A DNA stretch of 64,000 nucleotides from Cynocephalus volans. Lineage: Eukaryota > Chordata > Mammalia > Dermoptera > Cynocephalidae. The stretch lies in NCBI RefSeq assembly GCF_027409185.1, contig NC_084466.1, positions 72,274,501 through 72,338,500 of the forward strand, given 5' to 3'. The notes below the pieces were generated by a model. That model saw only the letters and a program-made list of their open reading frames with translations, had not been told where the DNA came from and searched no databases. This document shows positions 36,371-47,150 of this stretch, one piece after another; the stretch's first letter is position 1, and each line of letters starts with the position of its first letter. The translations under genes were made by a program, and so were the position numbers.

Positions 36371-37394
36371 ATGAATAAACATCAAAAAAAAGATACCAGA
36401 AATACAAAAAATCAAGAAAGTACACCACCAAAAGTTAATAAATCTCAAACTCTAGATCCTATAGAACAAGAAGCCCTTGAAATGACTGACAAGGAATTTC
36501 GAGTGATAATTCTAAGGAAACTGAATGAGATGCAAGAAAACTCAGCTAGACATCATGATGAAATGAGGAAAAGCATACAGGATCTGAAAGAGGAAATGTA
36601 CAAGGAAATCAATGTCCTGAAAAAATAATGTAGCAGAACTTGCTGAACTGAAGAAGTTATTCAGCGAAATAAAAAACACAATGGAGAGTTTAACCAGCAG
36701 GCTTGTCGAAATTGAAGAGAGAACCTCTGAACTTGAAGATGGGCTGTTTGAAATAACACAAGCAGACAAAAAGAAAGAAAAAAGAATCAAAGACATTGAA
36801 GAAAATCTGAGAGAGATATCAGACAACCTTAAGCACTCAAATATCTGAGTCATGGGTATTCCAGAAGGGGAGGAAAATGGAGATTCCATTGAAAACATAT
36901 TCAACAAAATAGTGGCAGAAAACTTCCCAGGTATAGGAAAAATCACAGATCTTCAGATCCAGGAAGCTCAACGATCTCCAAACGTATTCAACCCAAAAAG
37001 GCCTTCTCCAAGACATGTTATAGTCAATTTGGCAAAACTAAGAGACAAAGATAGAATCTTAAAAGCTGCAAGAGAGAAGCATCAAATCACCTCTAAGGGA
37101 ACCCCAATCAGGCTAACATCAGACTTTTCATCACAAAACCTAAAAGCCAGAAAGGAATGGGATGATATTTTCAAAATACTAAAAGACAAAGATTGTCAGC
37201 CAAGAATACTCTACCCTGCAAAGCTATCCTTCCGAAATGAAGGGCAAATAGTATATTTCTCAGACAAACAAAACTGTGGGAGTTCAATACCACACGACCA
37301 CCCTTACAAGAAATTCTCAAGAGAGCACTGGGTTTGGTTCCTGAAAAATAACTACCACTGCCATAAAAACCGAAGAAAAATCAAAACCCACTAG
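36371..37394 (+). pseudogene. L1 ORF1 of the young L1, lightly damaged
   Basis: The start is ATG at 36371 (M-N-K-H-Q-K-K), which I prefer to the upstream in-frame GTG at 36353 because it matches other copies. About 340 residues are expected. Residues to about 85 are a Lys/Glu/Met-rich coiled-coil segment (D-E-M-R-K-S-I-Q-D-L-K-E-E-M). A frameshift at 36627, then a TGA at about 36843 (a CAA-like codon in other copies), break it. From 36852 the frame is open to the stop at 37394 and includes the RRM (around N-I-F-N-K-I) and the C-terminal domain with L-K-A-A-R-E-K and L-T-S-D-F. No intact protein can form as it stands. Confidence 0.88.
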
Positions 37395-37538
37395 TATAAT
37401 AAAAATGGCATTCATGAAGAGAAAACAAGCAAACAAAAACACTATCTACAACCTAAGGAACCAACAAACACAGAAACCAAACAGTAAATCAGAAAGCAAG
37501 GAACAAAAGACACCTAAGACAACCAAACAACCAATAAA

Positions 37539-40500
37539 ATGCTAGGAATAAATCAACACCTTTCAATAACAACTTTTAATGTAAAAGGCTTACATTCCCC
37601 AATCAAAAGACACAGACTGGCTGACTAGATCTAAAAGGAGGACCCAACTATATGCTGCCTACAAGAGACCCACCTCACCCATAAAGATTTACACAGACTA
37701 AGAGTGAAGGGATGGAAAAAGATTTACCATATAAACAGAAAAGAAAAACGAGCTGGAGTAGCTATTCTTATATCTGACAAAATAGACTTTAAACTAAAAA
37801 CCATAAAAAGAGACAATGAGGGACACTACTTAATGATAAAAGGACTGATGCATCAAGAAGACATAACAATCATAAATATGTACGCACCCAATGTTGGAGC
37901 AGCCAGATTTATAAAACAAACTCTATTAGACCTAAAGAAGGGAATAGACACTAATACCATAATAGCAGGGGACCTGAACACCCCACTGTCAATATTAGAC
38001 AGATCATCTAGGCAAAGAATCAGTAGAGAAACACAAGATCTAAACAAGACTCTAGACCAATTGGAAATGGCAGATATCTACAGAACATTCCACCCAACAA
38101 CCTCAGAATATTCATTCTTCTAATCAGCACATGGATCATTCTCCAGGATAGATCACATATTAGGTCACAAATCAAGTCTCAATACATTCAAAAAAATTGG
38201 AATTATCCCATGTATCTTCTCAGACCACAATGGATTAAAACTAGAAATTAATAACAAACGAAACTCTGGAAACTATACAAACACATGGAAATTAAACAGC
38301 ATTCTACTCAATGACATATGGGTCCAAGAAGAAATCAAGCAGGAAATCAAAAAATTTATTGAAACTAATGAAAACAATGATACATCATACCAAAACCCGT
38401 GGGATACTGCAAAAGCAGTATTGAGGGGAAAATTTATTGCATTAAATTCTCACTTCAGAAGAATGGAAAGATGGCAAGTGAACAACCTAACACTTCACCT
38501 TAAAGAACTAGAAAAACAAGAACAATCCAAACCTAAAGTTAGCAGACGGAAAGAAATCATTAGGATCAGGGCCGAGCCCGTGGCGCACTCGGGAGAGTGC
38601 GGCGCTGGGAGCGCAGCGACGCTCCCGCCGCGGGTTCGGATCCTATATAGGACTGGCCGGTGCACTCACTGGCTGAGTGCCGGTCACGAAAAAGACAAAA
38701 AAAAAAAAAAAAAAAAAAAAATCATTAGGATCAGAGCAGAACTGAATGAAATTGAAAACCAAAAAACAATTCAAAAGATCAACAGATCAAAAAGTTGGTT
38801 CTTTGAAAAGATAAACCATTGTTCTTTGAATTGACAAACCATTAGCATGGCTAACAAAAAAAAAAAGAGAGAAGACTCAAATAACAAAAATTAGTAATGA
38901 AAAAGGTGATATTACAACTGATTCATCTGAAATACAAGGAATCATTCGAGACTACTATAAACAACTATACGCCAACAAATTTGAAAATCTGGAGGAAATG
39001 GATAAATTTCTGGACACACACAAGCTCCCAAAACTGAACCATGAAGATGTAGAAAATTTGAACAGACCAATAACAATAAAGGAGATTGAAGCTGTTATCA
39101 GAAGGCTCCCAACAAAGAAAAGCCCAGGACCAGATGGATTCACAGCAGAATTTTACCAAACATTCAAAGAGGAATTGACACCGATTCTTTACAAACTATT
39201 CCAAAAGATTGAAACGGACGCAAATCTCCCAAACTCATTCTATGAAGCAAACATCATCCTGATACCAAAACCAGGTAAAGATATAACCAAAAAAGAAAAC
39301 TACAGGCTGATATCCTTGATGAATATAGATGCAAAAATCCTCACTAAAATACTAGCAAACAGAATACAGCAACACATACGAAAAATTATTCATCACGATC
39401 AAGTGGGATTCATCCCAGGGATGCAAGGTTGGTTCAACATATGCAAATCAATAAATGTGATACACCATATTAATAAACTCAAACACAAGGACCATATGAT
39501 CATCTCTATAGATGCTGAAAAAGCATTTGATAAAGTTCAGCACTCATTCATGACAAAGACCCTCTATAAGTTAGGTATAGAGGGAAAGTATCTCAACATA
39601 ATTAAAGCCATATATGACAAACCCACTGCCAATATCATCCTGAATGGGGAAAAGCTGAAAGCTTTACCTTTAAGAACAGAAACTAGACAAGGATGCCCAC
39701 TCTCACCACTCCTATTCAACATAGTGTTGGAAGTATTAGCCAGAGCAATCAGAGAGAGAAGGAAATAAAGGGCATCCAGATTGGAAAAGATGAAGTCAAA
39801 CTGTCCCTGGTGCCAGATGACATGATCCTATATATCAAACAGCCTAAAACCTCTACAAAAAAACTGCTGGAATTGATAAATGATTTCAGCACAGTAGCAG
39901 GATACAAAATCAACATGCAAAAATCAGTAGCATTTCTTTTCTCCAATAGTGAACATGCAGAACGAGAAATCAAGAAAGCTTGCCCATTTACAATAGCCAC
40001 CAAAAAATAAAATACTTAGGAATTGAGTTAACAAAGGACATGAAAAATCTCTATAAGGAGAACTACAAACCACTGCTGAGAGAAATTAGAGAGGATACAA
40101 GAAGATGGAAAGATATCCCATGCTCTTGGATTGGAAGAATCAACATAGTGAAAATGCCCATACTACCCAAAGTGATATACAAATTCAATGCAATCCCCAT
40201 CAAAATTCCAAAGACATTTTTCTCAGAAATGGAAAAAACTATCCAGACATTTATATGGAACAAGAAAAGACCACGCATAGCCAAAGCAATGCTGAGCAAA
40301 AAAAATAAAGCTGGAGTCATAACACTACCTGACTTTAAGCTATACTACAAAGCTATAATAACCAAAACAGTATGGTACTGGCATAAAAACAGACACAATG
40401 ACCAATGGAATAGAATAGAGAATCCAGAAATCAACCCACACACTTACTTCCATCTCGTCTTTGACAAAGGCACCAAGCCTATTCACTGGGGAAGGGACTG

Positions 40501-41539
40501 CCTCTTCAGCAAATGGTGCTGGGATAACTGGATATCCATATGCAGGAGAATGAAACTAGATCCATACCTCTCACCATATACTAAAATCAACTCAAAATGG
40601 ATTAAGGATTTAAATATACACCCTGAAACAATAAAACTTCTTAAAGAAAACATAGGAGAAATACTTCAGGAAATAGGACTGGACACAGACTTCATGAATA
40701 CGACCCCAAAAGCATGGGCAACCAAAGGAAAAATAAACAAATGGGATTATGTCAAACTAAAAAGCTTCTGCACAGCAAAAGGAACAATTAACAGAGCTAA
40801 AAGACAACCAACAGAGTGGGAGAAAATATTTGCAAAATATACATCTGACAAAGGATTAATATCCAGAATATATAAGGAACTCAAACAACTTTACAAGAAG
40901 AAAACAAGCAACCCAATTAAAAAATGGGCAAAAGAGCTAAGTAGGCATTTCTCTAAGGAAGATATACAAATGGCCAACAGACATATGAAAAAATGCTCAA
41001 CATCACTCAGCATCCGGGAAATGCAAATCAAAACCACACTGAGATACCATCTAACCCCAGTTAAGATGGCTAAAATCCAAAAGACCCTTAACAATAAATG
41101 CTGGCGAGGTTGCGGAGAAAAAGGAACTCTCATACATTGTTGGTGGGACTGCAAAATGGTGCAGCCTCTATGGAAAATGGTATGGAGGTTCCTCAAACAA
41201 TTGCAGATAAATCTACCATACGACCCAGCTATCCCACTGTTGGGAATATACCCAGAGGAATGGAAATCATGAAGTCGAAGGTATACCTGTTCCCCAATGT
41301 TCATCGCAGCACTCTTTACAATAGCCAAGAGTTGGAACCAGCCCAAATGTCCACCATCAGATGAGTGGATACGGAAAATGTGGTACATCTACACAATGGA
41401 ATACTACTCAGCTATAAAAACGAATGAAATACTGCCATTTGCAACAACATGGATGGACCTTGAGAGAATTATATTAAGTGAAACAAGTCAGGCACAGAAA
41501 GAGAAATACCACATGTTCTCACTTATTGGTGGGAGCTAA
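37539..41539 (+). pseudogene. L1 ORF2 of the young L1, with SINE insertion and point lesions
   Basis: The ATG at 37539 begins M-L-G-I-N. Endonuclease: the conserved first Asn is present in T-T-F-N-V, Q-E-T-H and G-D-L-N are present, but a TAG (Trp codon) lies at about 37626. A TAA follows at about 38122, the SINE is at 38570-38720, and frameshifts lie near 38820, 39755 and 40005; a TGA lies at 41270. The RT core is open at 38998-39768, and the active site at 39810-39821 reads Val-Pro-Asp-Asp, keeping both Asp residues. The C-terminal 39980-41272 is open for 430 residues and includes the Cys-rich motif. About 1275 residues is normal for this family. Confidence 0.93.
38570..38720 (+). mobile_element. 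tRNA-derived SINE (CYN-like) inside L1 ORF2
   Basis: The body begins ggccgagcccgtggcgcact. An A-box-like tggcgcactcggg is at 38581-38593 and a B box ggttcggatcc at 38633-38643, so it is RNA polymerase III-type. A tail hairpin is at 38655-38685 and a poly(A) at 38697-38720. The duplication atcattaggatcag is at 38556-38569 and 38721-38734. It entered after the L1 inserted, so it is younger than that L1. Family name from memory. Confidence 0.96.
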
Positions 41540-41559
41540 AAATTAATATATAAACTCAC

Positions 41560-41574
41560 ACCCACACACACACA

Positions 41575-41609
<35 letters not shown>

Positions 41610-41735
41610 AAAAAACGGGGGGGGGAGAAGATATAACAACCACAATTACTTGAAGTCGATACGACAAGCAAACAGAAAGGACATTGTTGGGGGGGAGGGG
41701 GGTGGGAGGAGGGAGGGAGGTTTTGGTGATGGGGA
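41560..41735 (+). repeat. L1 3'UTR low-complexity: (CA)n, poly(A), G-rich
   Basis: (CA)n at 41560-41587, an A-run at 41588-41614, a G-run at 41616-41625 and a G-rich tract at 41688-41735 with five or more G runs. The layout equals that at 27329-27480, except that here the A-run has expanded between the CA and G parts. Confidence 0.9.
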
Positions 41736-42199
41736 GCAATAATCAGCCACAATGTATATCGACAAAATAAAGTTATAAAATAAATAAATAAAAAAGAAAG
41801 GATTACACTTTGAAAAAAAATAAATAAATAAAAAGAAAATAAAATACTGAAGAAGAAAGGGGAAAAAAAAGCTATTGGCCAAGAATACTATACTCAGGCT
41901 TTTCTTCAGAAATAAGGGAGGAATAGTGTTCTTCTCCAACAAAAACTGCATGAGTTCATACCACACAATCAGCCCTGCATGAAATCCTCAAGAGAGTCCT
42001 GCATCTGGAATTTTAAAAAAATGATAATCACTACTGTGAATACACAAGAAAGAACTAAACCCACTGGAAGAACAAAAAAGCAAATAAGAAGAGAAACTAA
42101 ATCTTACCACCTCAAAAAACCAACAAAAATCAAAGACAAACAATAATTGGGGAAGAAAGGAACAAAAGGTATTTAAAACATCCTAAGGAAAATTGACAA

Positions 42200-45100
42200 A
42201 TGACAGGAATAAGAAAATAACTTTCAATAACAATGCTAAATGTAAATGGATTCAACTACCTAATCAAAAGACACAGAGTAACTGATTGGATTTCAAGGGT
42301 AGACTTAACTATGGGCTGTCTTGAAGAGACTCACCTCACTTGTAAAGACACACAGATACTAATAGTGAAGGGATGGAAAAAGGTATGCCACACAAAGGTA
42401 GACCCCAAATGATCAGGAGTAGCTATTCTTATATAGGATAAAAGAGACTTTAAACCAAAAATTATAAAAGACACTATGAAGGCCACTTTATATGATAAAT
42501 GCATCTCTCCAATAAGAAGACATAACAATTATAAATATACATTCATCCCAATCCAGAGGCAACCAGGTATGTAAAGAAAACACTATTAGACCTAAAGAAT
42601 GAGAGAGACCCCAATACAATAATAGTTGGGGACCTGAACACCCCTCTCTCAGCATTGGACAGTGCATTTAGGCAACAAATCAACAGAGAAACACAGGATT
42701 TAAGCTACACTTTAGACCAATTTGACCTGGCATATATCTACAGAATATTTCATCCAACAGCTACAGAGTATACATTCTTCTTATCAACACATGGAATATT
42801 CTTCATAATAGATCATGTGTTAGGTCACAAATCAAGTCTCAACAAATTTTTTAAAAAATTTGCAATCATTTTAAGTACGTTTTCATACCACAAAGTGTTA
42901 AAACTAGAAATAAATAATAAGCCAAATTCTTAAAACTATACAAATACACACAGAAATTTTAAAAAACAAACAAACATGCTCCTGAACCATCTATGGGTCC
43001 AAGAAGAAATTAAATAGTAAATCAAAATATTTCTTGAAACCAAAGAAGATAAAGACATATTGTACCAAAACCTGTGGGATACTGCAAAAGCACTACTAAA
43101 TGGTTAGTTTATTGTAATAAGTGCTTACATCAAAATACTAGAAAGATTTCAAATTAACAGCTTAATGCTATACCTCAAAGAACTAGAAAGGCAAAAACAA
43201 CTCAATACCAAAATTAGTAGATAGAAAGAAATAATTAAGGTCATAGTAGAGCTAAATGAAATAGAGACCTCCCCTCCACCCAAAAAAAGATACAGAACAT
43301 CAATGAAACAAAAAATTGGTTCTTTGAAAAGATAAATGAAATAAACAAACCATTAGCTAGGCTAAATTAAAAAAAAAAAAAAAGAAAAGACCTAACCTAA
43401 ATAACAAAATTTAGAAATAAAATAGGAGTCATTACAACCGATACCATAGAAATCTGAACAATCACAAGAGACTATTATAAAAAACTGTATGCCAAGAAAT
43501 TTGAAAACCTGGATAAATTGGATAAATTTCTCAACACATACTAACTACTGAGACTGATCCAAGAGGATGTAGAGAACTTTAACAGACCAATAACAAGCAA
43601 CAAGATTGAAGCAGTAATCACAAGTCATCCAACAAAGAAAAATCCAGGACCCGATGATTTTATTGCTGAATTCTACCAAACTATTAAAGAGTAATGAATA
43701 CTAATTCTCTTCAAACTATTCCAAAAAATTGAAACAGAAGCCATTCTCCTGAATTCATTCTATAAGCCCAGCATCACCCTGATACCAAAATAAGACAGAG
43801 ATACAAAAAAAAAAAAAAGAAAACTATAAGCCAATATTTCTTATGAACATAGACGCAAAAATCCTCAGAAAAAATTAGTAATCAGAATACAGCAACACAT
43901 TGAAAAAATTATACTCCGTGATCATACACCATGAATCCCACCATGATCATGTAGGATTCATCCCAGGAATGAAGGATGATTCAACATATGCAAGTCAATA
44001 AGTGTGATAAAATAGATCAACAAAATTAAGAATAAAAATCATATGATTATCTAAATAGAAGCAGAAAAAGTACTTGGCAAAATTCAACATCCCTTCATGA
44101 TAAAGCCTCTCAGCAAATTAGATATAGAAAAGAGCCACATATGACAAAGCCATCACCAGTATAATCCTGAATGAAGAAATGCTGAAAAGTTTTTCCTTAA
44201 GAACAGGAACAAGACAAGGATGCCCACTCTCACCACTTCTATTTAACACAGTATTGGAAGTACTAGCCAGAGCAATCAGTCAAGAGAAAGAAATAAAGGG
44301 CATCCAGACTAGAAAAGACAAACTCAGACTGTCCCTGTTTGCAGATGACATGATCCTATAGGTAGAAAAACCTAAAGACTACAAAAAACTCTAACAGTTG
44401 ACAAACAATTTCAGTAAAGTTGCAGGATACAAAATTAACATGCAAAAATCAATAGCATTTTAATAACTCCAACAGCAAACTAGCAGACAAAGAAATAAAG
44501 AAAGCAAGCCCATTTACAATAGTACCAAAAAAAAGTACTTAGAAATAAATTTAATAAAGGAGGTAAAATATCTCTACAATGAGAACTACAAATCACTGCT
44601 GAAATAAATTAAAGAGGACACAAAAAGATGGAAAGATATTACATGCTCTGAATTAGAAGCAATGACATTGTTAAAATGCCCATACTACCCAAAGCGTTCT
44701 ACTGATTCACTGCAATCCCCATCAAAACACTGAAGACATTCTTCACAGAAATAGATAAAACAATACTAACATTCATATGGAACAACAAAAGTCCCCAAAT
44801 ATCCAAAGTAATCCTGAGCAAAAAAATAAAGCCAGAGGCAAAACACTGCCTGACTTCAAATTATACTACAAAGCTATAATAACTAAAAAACATGGTACTG
44901 GCATAAAAATAGACACTCGGACCAATGGAACTAAACAGAGGACCCAGAAATCAATTCGCATACTTACAGCCAACAGATCTTTGACCAAGGCACCAGGGAC
45001 ATACATTGGGGAAAAGGCTGCCTCTTCAATAAATGATGCTGGGAAAACTGGACATTCATATGTAGAAGAATGAAACTAGACCCTTACTTCTCACCATATA

Positions 45101-46033
45101 CCAAAATCAACTCAACATTGATTAAAGACTAAAATATAAGACCTGAAACTGTGAAACTCCTAAAAGAAAATATAAGAGAAATACTTCAGGAAGTAGGACT
45201 AGACAAAGACCTTATGTATGACTCCAAAAGCACAGGCAACAAAAGAAAACATAAACAAATAGGATTATATCAAACTAAAAAGCTTCCATATAGCAAAAGA
45301 CACAATTAACAGAGTGAACAGACAACTTCCAGAATGGGGGGAAATATGTGCAAACTACATACCTGACAGGGGATTAATACCCAGAATATACAAGGAACGA
45401 TAAAAACTTAACAGTAAAAAAACCCAGGAACCCAATTTAAAAATGGGCAAAGGAGCTAAACAGGCACTTCTCAAAGGAATACACAAAGCCTACAGATACT
45501 TGAAAAATGGTCAGCATCACTCAGCATCAGGGAAATGCAAATCACAACCACATTGAGATAATATCTCACCTCAGTTGGACTGGCTACTCTCAAAACGATA
45601 TGGTGAGGATGCAGAGAAAGGGGAAACCCTCCAACACTGTTGTCGGGAAAATTAGTGAAGCAATTATGCAAAAGAGGATGGAGTTTTCTCAGACAATTAC
45701 AGATAGAGCTGCAATACAGTCCAGAAATCCCACTGCCGGGTATATACCCAACGGAATGGAAATCGTCATGTAAAAGTACACCAGCACTGCCATGTTTATT
45801 GCAGTTCTGTTTACCATGGCCAAGAGTGGGAATCAATCTGAATTTTATTGAAAGACTACTGGATAGGGAAAGTGAGATATATTTACAGAATGAAATATTA
45901 CTTTGCTGTAAAAAAGAATGAACTTCTGCCCTTTGCAGCAACATGGATGAACTTAGAGAAAATTATGTTAAGTAAAATAAACCAGGCACATAAAGGGAAA
46001 TACTGCATGTCCTCACTCATAAGTGGGAGCTAA
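42200..46033 (+). pseudogene. L1 ORF2 of the older L1, broken
   Basis: The ATG at 42200 (M-T-G-I) opens the endonuclease region, with an open piece at 42655-42933. The RT part carries an open piece at 44179-44361, where the active site at 44338-44349 is still Phe-Ala-Asp-Asp. Later open pieces are 44777-45073 and 45848-46033; the last reaches the natural stop (S-L-I-S-G-S). Many stops and indels (for example A-runs at 43365-43383 and 43806-43820), and a short tandem duplication near 43908-43960, make it non-coding. Confidence 0.88.
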
Positions 46034-46699
46034 AACAATAAACAAATAAAGAAGGAAAGAAAGATACAATAATCATATTTCTTTGAACTTTCAAGAGGAG
46101 AGAACAGAACTGAGGCCTCCAGAGACAGGAAAGGGGGAGGCGGGAGGGGGTTTAAATAGAAATTGGTAAAGGGCCAGAAAACGTGATTACATTGTATAAT
46201 GTTGAATATACTAATTATCCTGATTTGAGCATTAGATATTGCACACAAGTAGTGATATTCAATGCTGTATGCCACAGATAGGTACAATCAATTATGTTTC
46301 AAAAAAAAAGACTGAAAATGCAATTACGTCCTCAAGTAATAGAAATTAATAATTGATAATTGATTTTGTAATACAAGGAAAATATTTAAATAGTGCCTAT
46401 GACATTCTAAAACCTAAACTAACTAGATAACTTACTAGATAACTAAGTAACTTAGTAAATATTTATTTTTATTGTTATATTTTTCCTTTTGGAAATAGAA
46501 GAGGGAAAACTGAATTTAGAATTCTGAGGAAGAAAAGAGGCACCTTTAAATAAGACCAGAATTAAAGAAGGATGCTGCTGAATCAAACAGCAAATTTGCA
46601 TAATGAAACTAGTAAACCTGTATATAGAATATTTTAAGCATACTTTATCTTTTACTAAACTAGCAATTCCAAATTTAAGAAGTCTGTGCTGCCATAAAT

Positions 46700-47150
46700 T
46701 ATTGATAGTCAATTATTACAATCTCAAAATCACTTTCCAAGACTGATGCTCAAATTCTGCAACCTCCACTTCTGGGAATCACACAAAAAGTAAAAGAAAG
46801 CAGGAGTGCGTGTGCATGTGCGTGCATGCGTGCGTGCGTGCATGTGTGTGTGCGCGGCGCGCATGCGCACATGTGTGCACATGTGTGCGTGTACAATTGA
46901 ACTAAGTGAAACATCCATCAGAGGAGGAATTTTTAAGTAATTTGTGTCAAATTCATACAACAGAGTAAAACATGTCTATTGAAAATAGCTATGTAATGTT
47001 ACACACGTTGACTTGAAGTAAGGTCTATGATGCACTAAAGGAAAACATACTATTTCAATTAATCTAAAAAAACTGATTGAATGAAAAGAATGTGTGTGTA
47101 ACAGAAAGGGAGCAGGGAGAGAGAAACTAAACATAATTATATTTTTTAAG
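46700..47150 (+). mobile_element. Ancient L1M 3'-end fragment with a GT-rich repeat
   Basis: The order ctccacttctgggaatcaca, then aaacatccatcagaggagga and attcatacaacagagtaaaa, follows the C-terminus of old L1M ORF2. A GT/GC alternating tract (46806-46895) is embedded. No frame survives; family assignment is moderate. Confidence 0.6.
46806..46895. repeat. Alternating purine-pyrimidine (GT/GC) tract
   Basis: About 90 bp of alternating gtgc/gtgt/gcat dinucleotides, with a GCGCGGCGCGC-like centre at 46851-46862. It includes several self-complementary parts, such as acatgtgtgcacatgtgt at 46869-46886. Confidence 0.93.

Larger units (their letters stand above)
35837..41840 (+). mobile_element. Young full-length L1 with an LTR-derived 5' end
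   Basis: A perfect 14-bp duplication, aaaatactgaagaa, at 35823-35836 and 41841-41854 fixes both ends, and the older L1's ORF1 continues across it. Order: LTR-like 5' end (35837-35960), 5'UTR to 36370, ORF1 (36371-37394), spacer, ORF2 (37539-41539) carrying a SINE, 3'UTR with (CA)n, poly(A) and G-rich tracts, and an A-rich tail. The total is about 6.0 kb (5.84 kb without the 151-bp SINE and its extra target copy). Few lesions suggest it is much younger than its host. Confidence 0.95.
35030..42072 (+). pseudogene. L1 ORF1 of the older L1, split and broken
   Basis: The start ATG at 35030 follows the 5'UTR. The 5' part (35030-35836) has the coiled coil and the region ahead of the RRM, and after the nested element (35837-41840) and the repeated 14-bp target the ORF1 end runs about 41855-42072. 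It carried stops and frameshifts apart from the insertion (for example TGA near 35166 and TAA near 35375). Confidence 0.75.
34742..46307 (+). mobile_element. Older full-length L1 with a nested young L1
   Basis: The 5'UTR (34742-35029) resembles those at 4031 and 22076. ORF1 is split at 35836/41855 by the young L1, and ORF2 and the 3'UTR (46034-46307) follow. Direct repeats aagactga at 34734-34741 and 46308-46315 look like its target-site duplication, right after the final A-run. Without the nested 6.0 kb and one duplicated site, this element is about 5.5 kb. Confidence 0.92.

Noticed and set aside
36542-36946. A 134-residue minus-strand open frame
   Set aside because: Antisense shadow of L1 ORF1's Lys/Glu-rich coiled coil, giving Ser/Phe-rich noise.
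38421-38834. A 137-residue frame passing through the SINE
   Set aside because: The SINE and its poly(A) happen to keep the frame open in ORF2; the resulting Lys-run product has no support.
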